NCBI GenBank assembly: GCA_900319795.1
Contig: ONPU01000019.1
Coordinates: 1-55,544 of the forward strand
From: an uncultured Eubacteriales bacterium
Lineage (GTDB): Bacteria; Bacillota; Clostridia; Lachnospirales; Lachnospiraceae
Length of the DNA stretch: 55,544 nucleotides
Direction: 5' to 3'
Part shown: in pieces, positions 35,099 through 42,806 of the stretch
Position numbering within the stretch: position 1 is the first letter of the stretch
Layout: each line of letters begins with the position of its first letter
Translations under genes and position numbers: made by a program
The notes under the pieces: model-generated
Told to the model about the DNA's origin: nothing
Database searches by the model: none
What the model saw: only the letters and a program-made list of their open reading frames with translations

Positions 35099-36133
35099 TT
35101 ACAGAAAATCGCGCAGCTCATGCCACACGCGGCCGACCGGAAGCCCTACGACATTGCTGTAATCTCCGGAAATGCCCTTGATAAATGCCGCGAAGCTGCC
35201 CTGAATCCCATAAGCTCCCGCTTTGTCCATCGGTTCGTCACTTTCGGTGTACAGAAGAATCTCCTCCTCCGTCATCGGATACACGGTGACTTCCGTTCTT
35301 ACGGCAAATGACTTCTTCACCCTGTCCTCCGGACCCCCGCACCGGATCAGCGTCACTCCGCTTAAAACCTCATGCGTCCTGCCCTGAAGGCGGCGGATCA
35401 TCTCCGCGGCCTCTTCATGCGTGTGCGGCTTCCCGAGAATCTCTCCGTCCACTACCACAATCGTATCGGCTCCCAAGACGACTTCACCGTTGGAAAAGGC
35501 ATAGGTCTCAGCCACATCCTCCGCCTTCATGGCAGAGAGATTCTTCACCAGTTCCTCCGGCCCCTCCCCGTGACGCTTCTCTTCCTTTTCGGAAGGAAGA
35601 ACAACAGGCATAAGGCCGATCTGAGTAAGGAGCTCATAGCGCCGCGGCGACTGTGAAGCCAGGATCAGTTTGGGAAGCTGCTCGGCTCCGACAAGACGAT
35701 CCTCCGCGTCATACCGCAGTTCCAGATGGAAAAAAGGCTCGTCCGAGAGCAGGTAATTGAGAAATACCTTGTCCCCCTCCCAAAGAGGAAGATCAAAGAT
35801 CTGCTCCTTCGGGATCCAGCGCAGTTCGCCTTCGGAGCATTCCGTGAGTTCGCCCTCGAACTTAGGGCAGGTATAGACATACATATGCTCGTCTTCCCAG
35901 CGTTCGCTCCTGAATTCCACCACGCCCCGCAGCTTTGGATGATGCAGAGTAAGGCCGGTCTCCTCGTAAGCCTCCCGCTTCATACATGCAGCCGGCGTCT
36001 CTCCCGCCTCGACATGGCCTCCGATGCCAATCCACTTTCCCTCGTTCAGGTCATTTTTCTTTTTATTGCGGAGCAGCATCAGATAGGCTCCGTCCCGCTC
36101 TATATGTCCCAGAGTCGTGCTGACCATAGACAT
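35099..36133 (-). CDS. Nudix hydrolase fused to Maf nucleotide pyrophosphatase
   Basis: Two house-cleaning domains lie in one 344-residue chain. Residues 1-140 are a Nudix hydrolase of the 8-oxo-dGTPase type, with the Nudix box GGHVEAGETPAACMKREAYE and EETGL after it. Residues about 152-344 are a Maf domain beginning KLILASQSPRRYELL, with the conserved GADTIVVVDGEILGKP and QGSFAAFIKGISGDYSNVVG blocks. Both remove damaged or modified nucleotides. The frame is continuous across the joint, so this looks like a true fusion. AAGGAACACT precedes the ATG. A terminator lies just upstream. Confidence 0.92.
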   Translation of the reverse strand: MSMVSTTLGHIERDGAYLMLLRNKKKNDLNEGKWIGIGGHVEAGETPAACMKREAYEETGLTLHHPKLRGVVEFRSERWEDEHMYVYTCPKFEGELTECSEGELRWIPKEQIFDLPLWEGDKVFLNYLLSDEPFFHLELRYDAEDRLVGAEQLPKLILASQSPRRYELLTQIGLMPVVLPSEKEEKRHGEGPEELVKNLSAMKAEDVAETYAFSNGEVVLGADTIVVVDGEILGKPHTHEEAAEMIRRLQGRTHEVLSGVTLIRCGGPEDRVKKSFAVRTEVTVYPMTEEEILLYTESDEPMDKAGAYGIQGSFAAFIKGISGDYSNVVGLPVGRVWHELRDFL

Positions 36134-36162
36134 AGTGTTCCTTTCTGTTTTATTTTCGGTCG

Positions 36163-36207
36163 AAAAAACAGCCGAACGCAGTTATCGGTGAAAGCTGCGC
36201 CGGCTGT
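36163..36207 (-). terminator. Intrinsic terminator after the SH3/GNAT pair
   Basis: On the minus strand ACAGCCG (36208-36202 region) pairs with CGGCTGT (36174-36168), with an inner GCAG/CTGC pairing. A T-run (36168-36163) follows. It ends transcription of the GNAT gene before the Nudix-Maf gene. Confidence 0.75.
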
Positions 36208-36216
36208 CTCATAAAT

Positions 36217-36474
36217 TCAGATGATATGCCGTTCTTTCAGGTATTTTGACGCAAACGGACACTCGGCTTCAATCTGTCCGTGCTGTGCGCGGATGGATTC
36301 CACGGCCATTTCCACAAGCTGTCCCGGTACTTCAGAGCCTATATATTCGTCGGCCACATACGTGCTTTGAATATTGAATACTCCCTGTTCTTTTTCCGGG
36401 AAGCGGATCTCGGCCAGAATTCTCCCGTGTTCATTCTTGCTGTAAATACTGTGCGGCAGTTTAATGAACTCCAT
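36217..36474 (-). CDS. Small GNAT-like N-acetyltransferase (YjdJ type)
   Basis: The 85-residue protein fits the short Gcn5-related family. Its beta-strand block ILAEIRFPEKEQGVFNIQSTYVADEY leads to the acetyl-CoA loop region (GSEVPGQLVEMAVESIRAQ), and the C-terminal CPFASKYLKER is typical of this group. Members are single-domain and of unknown substrate. Its ATG overlaps the stop of the SH3 gene (TAATG), so the two are translationally coupled. A terminator follows. Confidence 0.75.
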   Translation of the reverse strand: MEFIKLPHSIYSKNEHGRILAEIRFPEKEQGVFNIQSTYVADEYIGSEVPGQLVEMAVESIRAQHGQIEAECPFASKYLKERHII

Positions 36475-37577
36475 TAGCGGAAATATCCTGACTTCATATA
36501 GCCGGTTACGCCCTTGTACTTGACCTTGTACCAGCCGCTGTTGTAGGCAGCTACAATCGTCACTTCCGTATTCTTCGGGACCACCGTGATCGGATCGGAG
36601 GAAAGGCTTCTGTCCTCACGAAGGTTGACATTTGCGGTCGTAATGCCGGTTGACTGACTGGAAGCACTGTCGGACTTGAAGTTGCCGGCTTTGATATAGC
36701 CAGTGGTTCCGTCGGATGCTCTGACATAGAGCCAGCTTGAATTGTACTCGCTGAGAATGGTGACCTTCTCGCCTTCATCCAGCGTACGGATCTTTGTCGA
36801 AGATGTAACCTTCGGCTGTGAACGAAGGTTGACGGCTGTGCTCAGGGTTTCCTTGGTGTAGGACGTAGATTCGGATTCGTTCGATCCTTCACCGACAGTC
36901 ACATAATTGCTCTTGATGTAACCCTTGACGCCTTTGTACTTGATGTGGAACCATGTGCCGGATTCAGAGAGGATCTGAACTTTCGCGTCGTCCGGAAGCA
37001 CCGTGATGACGTTGTTGGCGATCTTCTTCTTTGAGCGCATGTTCACTTTGGCGGTCGTAACCTTGTAAACAGCCCCGTTCTCCTTGTCGGATACGAAAAG
37101 TCCGGCCTGGATATAACCGGTCTTGCTGCCGTACTTGACCTTGTACCAGTTGTTGTTGTACTTCTTCTGTACGGTCACTTTCTTGTTCTTCTTGATCGTG
37201 GTGACCTTGTTGGAAGTAGACACTTTCGCGCTTGAACGAAGAACAACCTGAACGGCAGTCGTCTGTTTGGTGCCGGAAGTGTCAGAGCTGGAGCCGCTGG
37301 ACTTCTTCAGATACTTCGCGGAAACCCAACCGTAAACGCCTTTATACTTGGTACGGAACCAGGTGCTGGCATTGTTGCGGTTATAGAGTGTCAGAGTAGT
37401 GTTCTTCGGAATCGTTACGATTCGATCGTAGGTAGTTCCGGGACCTTCTCTTAAGTTCAGATTCGCTGTCGTGACCCTCTTTATGGTTGTGGCCGCTGAT
37501 ACGCTTACGGTGGAAATCATCACCATTGCTGCCACAGCAAGCATTAATAATACTTTTCTCACATTCTTCTTGTTCAT
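36474..37577 (-). CDS. Secreted protein with five bacterial SH3 domains
   Basis: The 367-residue protein has a signal peptide (about 1-28, ending VSA). It is built of five SH3b repeats that share the pattern NLRE/NMRS...TVVPKNTEVTI...W-KVKYKGV-GY-KS (for example at about 35-92, 105-165, 170-228, 240-300 and 310-367). SH3b domains bind peptidoglycan, so it is likely a wall-associated binding protein. No catalytic domain is attached. It has its own promoter at 37669-37696 and a hairpin in the 5' leader, and overlaps the GNAT gene by the TAATG. Confidence 0.85.
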   Translation of the reverse strand: MNKKNVRKVLLMLAVAAMVMISTVSVSAATTIKRVTTANLNLREGPGTTYDRIVTIPKNTTLTLYNRNNASTWFRTKYKGVYGWVSAKYLKKSSGSSSDTSGTKQTTAVQVVLRSSAKVSTSNKVTTIKKNKKVTVQKKYNNNWYKVKYGSKTGYIQAGLFVSDKENGAVYKVTTAKVNMRSKKKIANNVITVLPDDAKVQILSESGTWFHIKYKGVKGYIKSNYVTVGEGSNESESTSYTKETLSTAVNLRSQPKVTSSTKIRTLDEGEKVTILSEYNSSWLYVRASDGTTGYIKAGNFKSDSASSQSTGITTANVNLREDRSLSSDPITVVPKNTEVTIVAAYNSGWYKVKYKGVTGYMKSGYFR

Positions 37578-37612
37578 ATTGCCCCCTATGCCTGTACTAG
37601 TAAACCATCTCA

Positions 37613-37643
37613 GACTGTATGTGCAGGCACTATGTATACAGTC
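37613..37643 (-). repeat. Hairpin in the 5' leader of the SH3 gene
   Basis: GACTGTAT (37613-37620) and ATACAGTC (37636-37643) are 8-bp perfect arms with a 15-nt loop, placed between the promoter and the start codon of the SH3 gene. No T-run follows. Confidence 0.6.
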
Positions 37644-37668
37644 TTAAAACATACCGATACAATTCATA

Positions 37669-37696
37669 ATTATATCACAGTTTTGTCACATTTCAA
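37669..37696 (-). promoter_or_regulatory. Promoter of the SH3-GNAT operon
   Basis: On the minus strand TTGAAA (37696-37691) and TATAAT (37674-37669) are 16 bp apart. Between them lies TGTGAC-N5-TGTGAT, a direct repeat. The -35 lies 3 bp from the greA stop. Confidence 0.7.
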
Positions 37697-37698
37697 GG

Positions 37699-38199
37699 TC
37701 AGAAGGCCCGAATCGTATCATTTTCCTCACTATCCGCTTCGGAGACACTCAGAATCTCAACTTCATAGCTTCCGCCCCCGGCTTTTACCTCCACTTTGTC
37801 GCCCGCTTTATGGTGTAGAAGGGCTTTCCCAAGCGGAGAATCAATGGAAATCAGGCCTTTCAGTGAGTTGCCCCTGATGGATGTCACGATCCGATAGGTT
37901 TCTTTCTCGTCGTCCTCGGGAATATATACTTCCACGGTCGTATTGAGCGCGACTTCGCCCTCTTTGGCGTTATCCGTCACAATCGTGGCAAACTTGAGCA
38001 TCCTCTCGAGATAGCCGATCCGGCTTTCGTTCTGGTTCTTCTCCCTTTTCGCCGCGTAATATTCGAAGTTCTCCGACAGGTCGCCCTGGGCCCTGGCCTC
38101 TTTTACGGCCTCGATCAGCTTCGGCCTAAGGACGAGCTTCCGCTCTTCGATCTCCCGCTCGATCTTCTCCACGTCTCCCTTTGTCAGTCTCTCTCCCAT
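37699..38199 (-). CDS. greA: Transcription elongation factor GreA
   Basis: The 166-residue protein has the two GreA domains. An N-terminal coiled coil carries the tip acidic residues (ARAQGDLSENFEYYAAKREK). The C-terminal FKBP-like domain follows (VEVYIPEDDEKETYRIV, SIDSPLGKALLHHKAGDKVEVKAGGG). It rescues backtracked RNA polymerase by stimulating transcript cleavage. GGAAGG precedes the ATG. A giant hairpin repeat begins 48 bp upstream of the start codon. Confidence 0.96.
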   Translation of the reverse strand: MGERLTKGDVEKIEREIEERKLVLRPKLIEAVKEARAQGDLSENFEYYAAKREKNQNESRIGYLERMLKFATIVTDNAKEGEVALNTTVEVYIPEDDEKETYRIVTSIRGNSLKGLISIDSPLGKALLHHKAGDKVEVKAGGGSYEVEILSVSEADSEENDTIRAF

Positions 38200-38246
38200 G
38201 TATATACCTTCCTGTTTACGTAAATGTTATAGTCTCGAATACGCCG

Positions 38247-38448
38247 CTGAGATCATTGGATCAACACTTCAGACGGCTTCCGCGCGAAGAACTTCTAACC
38301 TCCCCGAAAATTGCTAAAACCGTTCGAAAAAATCCCAAACTCGCTGCGCTCAGACAGTGTGATTTTTTCGAACAACACAATTTCCGGCGAGCTAAGAAGT
38401 ACTAATCACTTGTGCAGATGTCTGAACTGTTGATCCAATGATCTTCAG
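38247..38448. repeat. Giant imperfect hairpin repeat, copy 2
   Basis: This second copy of the element at 26651-26846 has the same orientation and about 95% identity in the interior. The outer arms (38247-38274 and 38420-38448) differ in sequence from copy 1 (here GATCATTGGATCAACA, there GACAATTGCATAAATAAT) but are again complementary to each other, with one mismatch and one indel. It lies between tcdA (stop 38474) and greA (start 38199), 48 bp before greA. Confidence 0.9.
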
Positions 38449-38473
38449 CTCGCCTTTCGATATGGAAATCATT

Positions 38474-39202
38474 TTATGATAAACCCGTGAGGTCCCGCAC
38501 AACAACCGAAGCGATCAGCAGCCCGGCTGCCGCCGGCACAAAAACCATGCTCCCGGGCACGTCCTTCCTTCGGTCCCCCTCAGGCGCGGCATTCCGCGGC
38601 CTCCTCGGCTCCTCCTCGGAGTAGACGACCTTCAGCTCCGTCACGCCGCGTTTCTTCAGCTCTCTCCGCATGACCCTCGCGAGCGGGCACACCTTCGTAT
38701 CAAACAGATCCGCCGCGCACAGGGCTGACGGATCCAGCTTATTCCCCGTTCCCATCGAGCTGATCACAGGAGTGCCGGCCTCCCGGCAGCGCATGACAAT
38801 TTCAATCTTTGCCGTGATGGTGTCGACTGCATCGACCACATAGTCGTAATCCTCAAAGCGGAATTCCGACGCGTTTTCCGGAAGAAAAAAGCACTGGCGG
38901 GTTCGGACATCCGCGTCCGGGTTAATCGAAAGAATCCGCTCGCGCATCAGTTCGGCCTTTGGCCGGCCGAGTGTCTCCTCCGTCGCGATCAGCTGACGGT
39001 TCAGATTGCTGAGATCCACCGTATCCTTATCGATGAGTTCCAGATGCCCGACTCCGCTCCTTGCAAGAGCCTCTGAGACATAACCGCCGACTCCCCCGAT
39101 CCCGAAGACCGCGACAGTCGAAGCCGACAGGGTGTTCAGCGCTTCTTCCCCGATCAGCATTTCCGATCTGATAAATCTGCCGTCCGATATACTCGTTCCC
39201 AC
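38474..39202 (-). CDS. tcdA: tRNA threonylcarbamoyladenosine dehydratase (ThiF/E1-like)
   Basis: The 242-residue E1-like enzyme has the nucleotide loop VAVFGIGGVGGYVSEALARSG, the block DKDTVDLSNLNRQ and DYVVDAVDTITAK. It also has the motif around GTGNKLDPS and the C-terminal PGSMVFVPAAAGLLIAS. The TcdA/CsdL group uses ATP to form cyclic t6A at tRNA position 37. It is 4 bp after the DUF975 gene. Confidence 0.9.
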   Translation of the reverse strand: MGTSISDGRFIRSEMLIGEEALNTLSASTVAVFGIGGVGGYVSEALARSGVGHLELIDKDTVDLSNLNRQLIATEETLGRPKAELMRERILSINPDADVRTRQCFFLPENASEFRFEDYDYVVDAVDTITAKIEIVMRCREAGTPVISSMGTGNKLDPSALCAADLFDTKVCPLARVMRRELKKRGVTELKVVYSEEEPRRPRNAAPEGDRRKDVPGSMVFVPAAAGLLIASVVVRDLTGLS

Positions 39203-39206
39203 GTGC

Positions 39207-39950
39207 TTACTCCTTTACCGCTTCAACATAGAACTCCGAAATGCTGGTCTCAACATACGGAATCAGCCAGATGAGTCCGATAAACAGGGAGCATGCCGCA
39301 AGAAGCAGCAGCGGTACAAATGAAAGCAGCATTTTCAGAAGCGGAATGATCCTGCCGCGCGTATAGCGGATACTCTTGGTAATCGCCGCGCTTGCGGAGA
39401 GGTTTTCATTTTCAAAGAGAATCCGGGTCGCGAAGATGATGTGCAGATACAGATACACATAGATGAGGAGCCCGATGATACACCAGATGATGGTCAGCGG
39501 CCTGCTGAAAATGAGCACCCTGAGCGGCAGAAAACAAATCCATTCCATCGCTGTCAGGATGATGCTGATCACGAGAAAACGGTCCGGCCCCAATCGAAAT
39601 GCCGCTCCCAGATCTGACAGCAGGGGTATTCCGGCCGTACTGCCCACAGCTTCCGTGTTCATCGAGTGCTCATTTCGGATCAGTTTCAGAAAATAAAACT
39701 GCAGGCCGTAAAAAACAAGGCTCAGTATGAGCCCGAGAATCACATTGATGCCGATCGGGATCACGTACTGCCCTATGACTCCTGCCGCTCCGCCCGCATT
39801 TGAAAATGCGGCGCTTTCCGCAAAATATCTTCCCAGCTCCCCGGTCAGGACATAAGCCGCGAATACAATTAATGACACGAGCGCGTACCGGTTCCACCCG
39901 TTGAGCAGAACTTCCCGTGCCTTCTGTCTGATCTGCGCGTTGCTGTTCAT
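39207..39950 (-). CDS. DUF975 family membrane protein
   Basis: The 247-residue protein begins with the DUF975 motif (IRQKAREVLLNGWNRYALVSLIVF). It has about five to six membrane segments, with a polar loop before the long RYTRGRIIPLLKM stretch. The function of the family is unknown. Its start overlaps the stop of the upstream gene by one base (ATGA), so the two are coupled. Confidence 0.78.
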   Translation of the reverse strand: MNSNAQIRQKAREVLLNGWNRYALVSLIVFAAYVLTGELGRYFAESAAFSNAGGAAGVIGQYVIPIGINVILGLILSLVFYGLQFYFLKLIRNEHSMNTEAVGSTAGIPLLSDLGAAFRLGPDRFLVISIILTAMEWICFLPLRVLIFSRPLTIIWCIIGLLIYVYLYLHIIFATRILFENENLSASAAITKSIRYTRGRIIPLLKMLLSFVPLLLLAACSLFIGLIWLIPYVETSISEFYVEAVKE

Positions 39951-40570
39951 CAGATCGTTCCCTCCTTTCCGGAACTCTCCGCCCAGCCGGTCACGGAATC
40001 CTTTGCCGCGTTCACTTCGCCGCTGTCAATAGTAAGACCCATGCGGTTCACCAGCTCGTCAAGGATTTCCTGCTGTAACTCGGCGGCCGCGTTCGGATCA
40101 TTGACGTCCATCCCCCGGATCTTCTCCATCATGAAGTCCCAGGTCCCGGTCGACACAAGCAGTGCGGTCGAGATCAGGAACATGATCGCGAAGGAAACCA
40201 TCCCGACGGAACACATCACAATCGCGGTCTTCGCCTGGCGGCAGAGCTTTTTCCTTTTGGAGAGCAGCGCGAAAAGAATCCCGAGAGCGCCCACTACAAA
40301 AGAGGCTCCCGGAAAGAGTACGCTTAAGAAAATGCAGATCACGGAAATCACACCGCAGGTAAATGCCGTCCTCGACATCGGATTCGACTCGTATTCCTCC
40401 GGAATCGGGCCGTAATCGGGATCTCCGGTTTTCCGCATCCCGTAGTCCGTAAACCCGTTCCAGTACTGCTGGTTCGGGTCCTCCTGCGGTTTTTCCTTAC
40501 CGTATAAATGCTCTTTCCACCAGTCGGCGCCGCTTAATTCTTCGTCCTTTTTCTTATCTTCGTCATTCAT
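39950..40570 (-). CDS. Membrane protein with cytoplasmic acidic N-terminus (DUF4190-like)
   Basis: The 206-residue protein starts with a Lys/Asp/Glu-rich region of about 65 residues. Two or three membrane segments (about 70-155, with FTCGVISVICIFLSVLFPGASFVVGALG) follow, and then an outside tail rich in Ala and Glu. The central part resembles small DUF4190-type membrane proteins. Function unknown. It is followed directly by the DUF975 gene. Confidence 0.65.
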   Translation of the reverse strand: MNDEDKKKDEELSGADWWKEHLYGKEKPQEDPNQQYWNGFTDYGMRKTGDPDYGPIPEEYESNPMSRTAFTCGVISVICIFLSVLFPGASFVVGALGILFALLSKRKKLCRQAKTAIVMCSVGMVSFAIMFLISTALLVSTGTWDFMMEKIRGMDVNDPNAAAELQQEILDELVNRMGLTIDSGEVNAAKDSVTGWAESSGKEGTI

Positions 40571-40634
40571 AGCAATACCTCTTAAGTCCCCTATTCTATC
40601 ACGAAATTCTCTTCGGCGCGAGTCTTTCGGATCT

Positions 40635-41621
40635 TTACAGGAGACCGCCTTCCCCGAGCGCGTAAAGCTCTTCCGCCTTGACGCGGTCGTCGGCCAGAAG
40701 CCTCGGAAGAACCAGGTCGAAAATGGTCTTTTTCGCGTACATCACACAGCCCGGCAGCCCGATCACCGGGATGATGGCTCCGTCCTTATTTTCCAGATAC
40801 GCGAGCATCATCATCGCTCCGGGCAGAACCGGCGCTCCGTATGTGACCACTTCGGCCCCGGTATTTCTGATCGCAAGCGGCGTGCGGTCATCCGGATCCA
40901 CGCTCATTCCCCCGGTGACGCATACAAGCTCCGCCCCTCGATCGACGGCTTCCCGGATGGCTGCCGTCGTCATTAGTGCCTTATCGTCAAGGATCTTTTT
41001 GAAAATGACCTCCGCGCCGAATTCCTTCAGCTTCTCCTCCACCACGGGCGTAAAGCTGTCCGGAATCCTGCCTTTGAAGATTTCGCTTCCCGTCGCCAGA
41101 ATGGCGGCCTTCTTCGTCTTAATCGGAAGGAGGCTTAAAATCGGCTCGCTGCCGGCGACTTCCCGCGCTTTTTCCATCTTCTCCTTTTCGATGACAAGCG
41201 GAATGACACGCATGCCGGCAAAGACCTGTCCCTTTTTCACCGGAAGGTCTCCCCGTTTTGTCGCGATCATCATTTCCCCGAGAGAATTGATCTGAAGAAG
41301 CTTATCGCGGCGGATCTTCAGAACCGCGTCGCATTTGGCGATCAGGTTGATTTTCCCCTCCTTCGGAGCGGAAGCTTCCATATATTCATTCTGGCAGATG
41401 CTTCGAAGGACGTCTGCCGCTTCATTTTCATGAAGCATGCCCTCTGCCATTTCCCACACATAGAGGTGTTCCTTGCCGATGCTTAAGAGCACCGGAATAT
41501 CCTCTTTCGTCACCACGTGCCCCTTGCGGAATCTGGCGTCTTTGGACACTCCTTTGATGATCTGGGTCAGATCGTGGCAGAGCACATGACCGACCGCGTC
41601 TTCCGTTCTGATCAGTTTCAT
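40635..41621 (-). CDS. Molybdopterin-binding protein (MoeA/MogA-like domain)
   Basis: The 328-residue protein has an N-terminal MoeA-like part (KLIRTEDAVGHVLCHDLT, ARFRKGHVVTKEDI). The C-terminal molybdopterin-binding domain carries AILATGSEIFKGRIPDS, VTGGMSVDPDDRTPLAI and VIGLPGCVMYAKKTIFD. It probably acts in molybdenum cofactor maturation or senses the cofactor. It is 28 bp after modC and ends the modA-modB-modC operon, consistent with a molybdenum role. It is shorter than full MoeA (about 400). Confidence 0.85.
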   Translation of the reverse strand: MKLIRTEDAVGHVLCHDLTQIIKGVSKDARFRKGHVVTKEDIPVLLSIGKEHLYVWEMAEGMLHENEAADVLRSICQNEYMEASAPKEGKINLIAKCDAVLKIRRDKLLQINSLGEMMIATKRGDLPVKKGQVFAGMRVIPLVIEKEKMEKAREVAGSEPILSLLPIKTKKAAILATGSEIFKGRIPDSFTPVVEEKLKEFGAEVIFKKILDDKALMTTAAIREAVDRGAELVCVTGGMSVDPDDRTPLAIRNTGAEVVTYGAPVLPGAMMMLAYLENKDGAIIPVIGLPGCVMYAKKTIFDLVLPRLLADDRVKAEELYALGEGGLL

Positions 41622-41648
41622 GACAATCCCCTTTTCTTTAACAGGCGG

Positions 41649-42722
41649 TTATTTTCGCAAAAACATAATGTCTTCATCGCGTACATAGAGGTACCGGGGA
41701 ATCTCCGGCGGGACACCGTTCCTCTTCGGAAGTTTCCACCGGATCATCTGTCCTTCCGGCGCCGCGCGGAACGATACCGTCCATTCGAACGGATCTTCCG
41801 TGACATGGCTTTCAAGGATCTCAAATTCATGTTCCCCGTCCTTTGGGTCCATTGAAAAATAATGCGCCCTGATCCCGATAAAGTCAAATTGTTCCGGAAT
41901 CCTTTCCCGGAAATGAAGCGTCACACCCCAGTCCGCGGCATACACTTCTCCCGGTCCTTTTCTTTCCGCTTTGGAAATGTTCTTGCATCCGGAAAGGAGC
42001 GCCGCCGTCCTCGTGCCCGGATTCTCGAAAAATGCCTTCTTATCGAGAATCACTTCCGCCTGACCGTCCTTTATGGCACAGACCCGGTCCGCCAGGTGGA
42101 ACACCTCGTCCCTGCTGTGCGTGACGAAGATCACCGGCTTTCCCATCGAGGCGAGGATGGTCCTCATCTCCGTTTCCATCTGCCATCTGAGATGGCTGTC
42201 AAGCGCCGAGAACGGCTCGTCCAGAAGTACCGCCTCCGGTTCCTGCGCCACGATCCTCGCCATCGCGCAGCGCTGCTTCTGGCCTCCGGACAGTTCGGAC
42301 GGATATTTTCCGGAAAGCTCCGAAATCTGAAAGCGCGTAAGGAGATCATTTGCCTTTTCTATATATTCCGTTCGGAAGCCGCGCCCCGGTCCGCGGCGCC
42401 TTGCCGCTTCATTTCCGGAAAAACCGCACAAAACATTTTCCAGAACCGTCATGTTCGGGAAAAGCGCGTAGTCCTGAAACATGTACCCGACGCGCCTTTG
42501 CTGCGGGGAAAGGTTGATCTTCCGCTCCGAGTCATAGAGCACGCGGCCGTTCAGAACGATGCGGCCTTCGTCGGGAGTCATGATCCCGGCGATGCACTTG
42601 CAGGTCAGGCTTTTCCCGCTCCCCGACGCTCCCAGAAAGGCGAAAACACCGTCCTCGGCGGTAAATTCCATATGAAGTTGAAAACCATCGAACGTCTTTC
42701 GAATGTTGACTTCCAGAGGCAT
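41649..42722 (-). CDS. modC: Molybdate ABC transporter, ATP-binding protein
   Basis: The 357-residue ATPase has Walker A GASGSGKS (31-38), signature LSGGQKQR, Walker B AVLLDEPFSALD and the switch His in VTHSRDE. A C-terminal TOBE-like region follows (about 245-357). It powers molybdate uptake with ModB and ModA. The gap to modB (82 bp) is filled by a perfect palindrome; AGGTG before the ATG is the likely ribosome site. Confidence 0.9.
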   Translation of the reverse strand: MPLEVNIRKTFDGFQLHMEFTAEDGVFAFLGASGSGKSLTCKCIAGIMTPDEGRIVLNGRVLYDSERKINLSPQQRRVGYMFQDYALFPNMTVLENVLCGFSGNEAARRRGPGRGFRTEYIEKANDLLTRFQISELSGKYPSELSGGQKQRCAMARIVAQEPEAVLLDEPFSALDSHLRWQMETEMRTILASMGKPVIFVTHSRDEVFHLADRVCAIKDGQAEVILDKKAFFENPGTRTAALLSGCKNISKAERKGPGEVYAADWGVTLHFRERIPEQFDFIGIRAHYFSMDPKDGEHEFEILESHVTEDPFEWTVSFRAAPEGQMIRWKLPKRNGVPPEIPRYLYVRDEDIMFLRK

Positions 42723-42740
42723 TTCTTTGCACCTACCATT

Positions 42741-42806
42741 GATAAGACAGTGGGGACAGTCCCTGGTGTCTTATAAGACACCAGGGACTGTCCCCACTGT
42801 CTTATC
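42741..42806. repeat. 66-bp perfect palindrome between modB and modC
   Basis: Two 33-bp arms meet with no spacer at 42773/42774. The core includes GGGGACAGTCCC and GGTGTCTTATAAGACACC. It covers most of the 82-bp modB-modC gap and its end overlaps the modB stop codon by two bases. No T-run follows. Confidence 0.95.
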
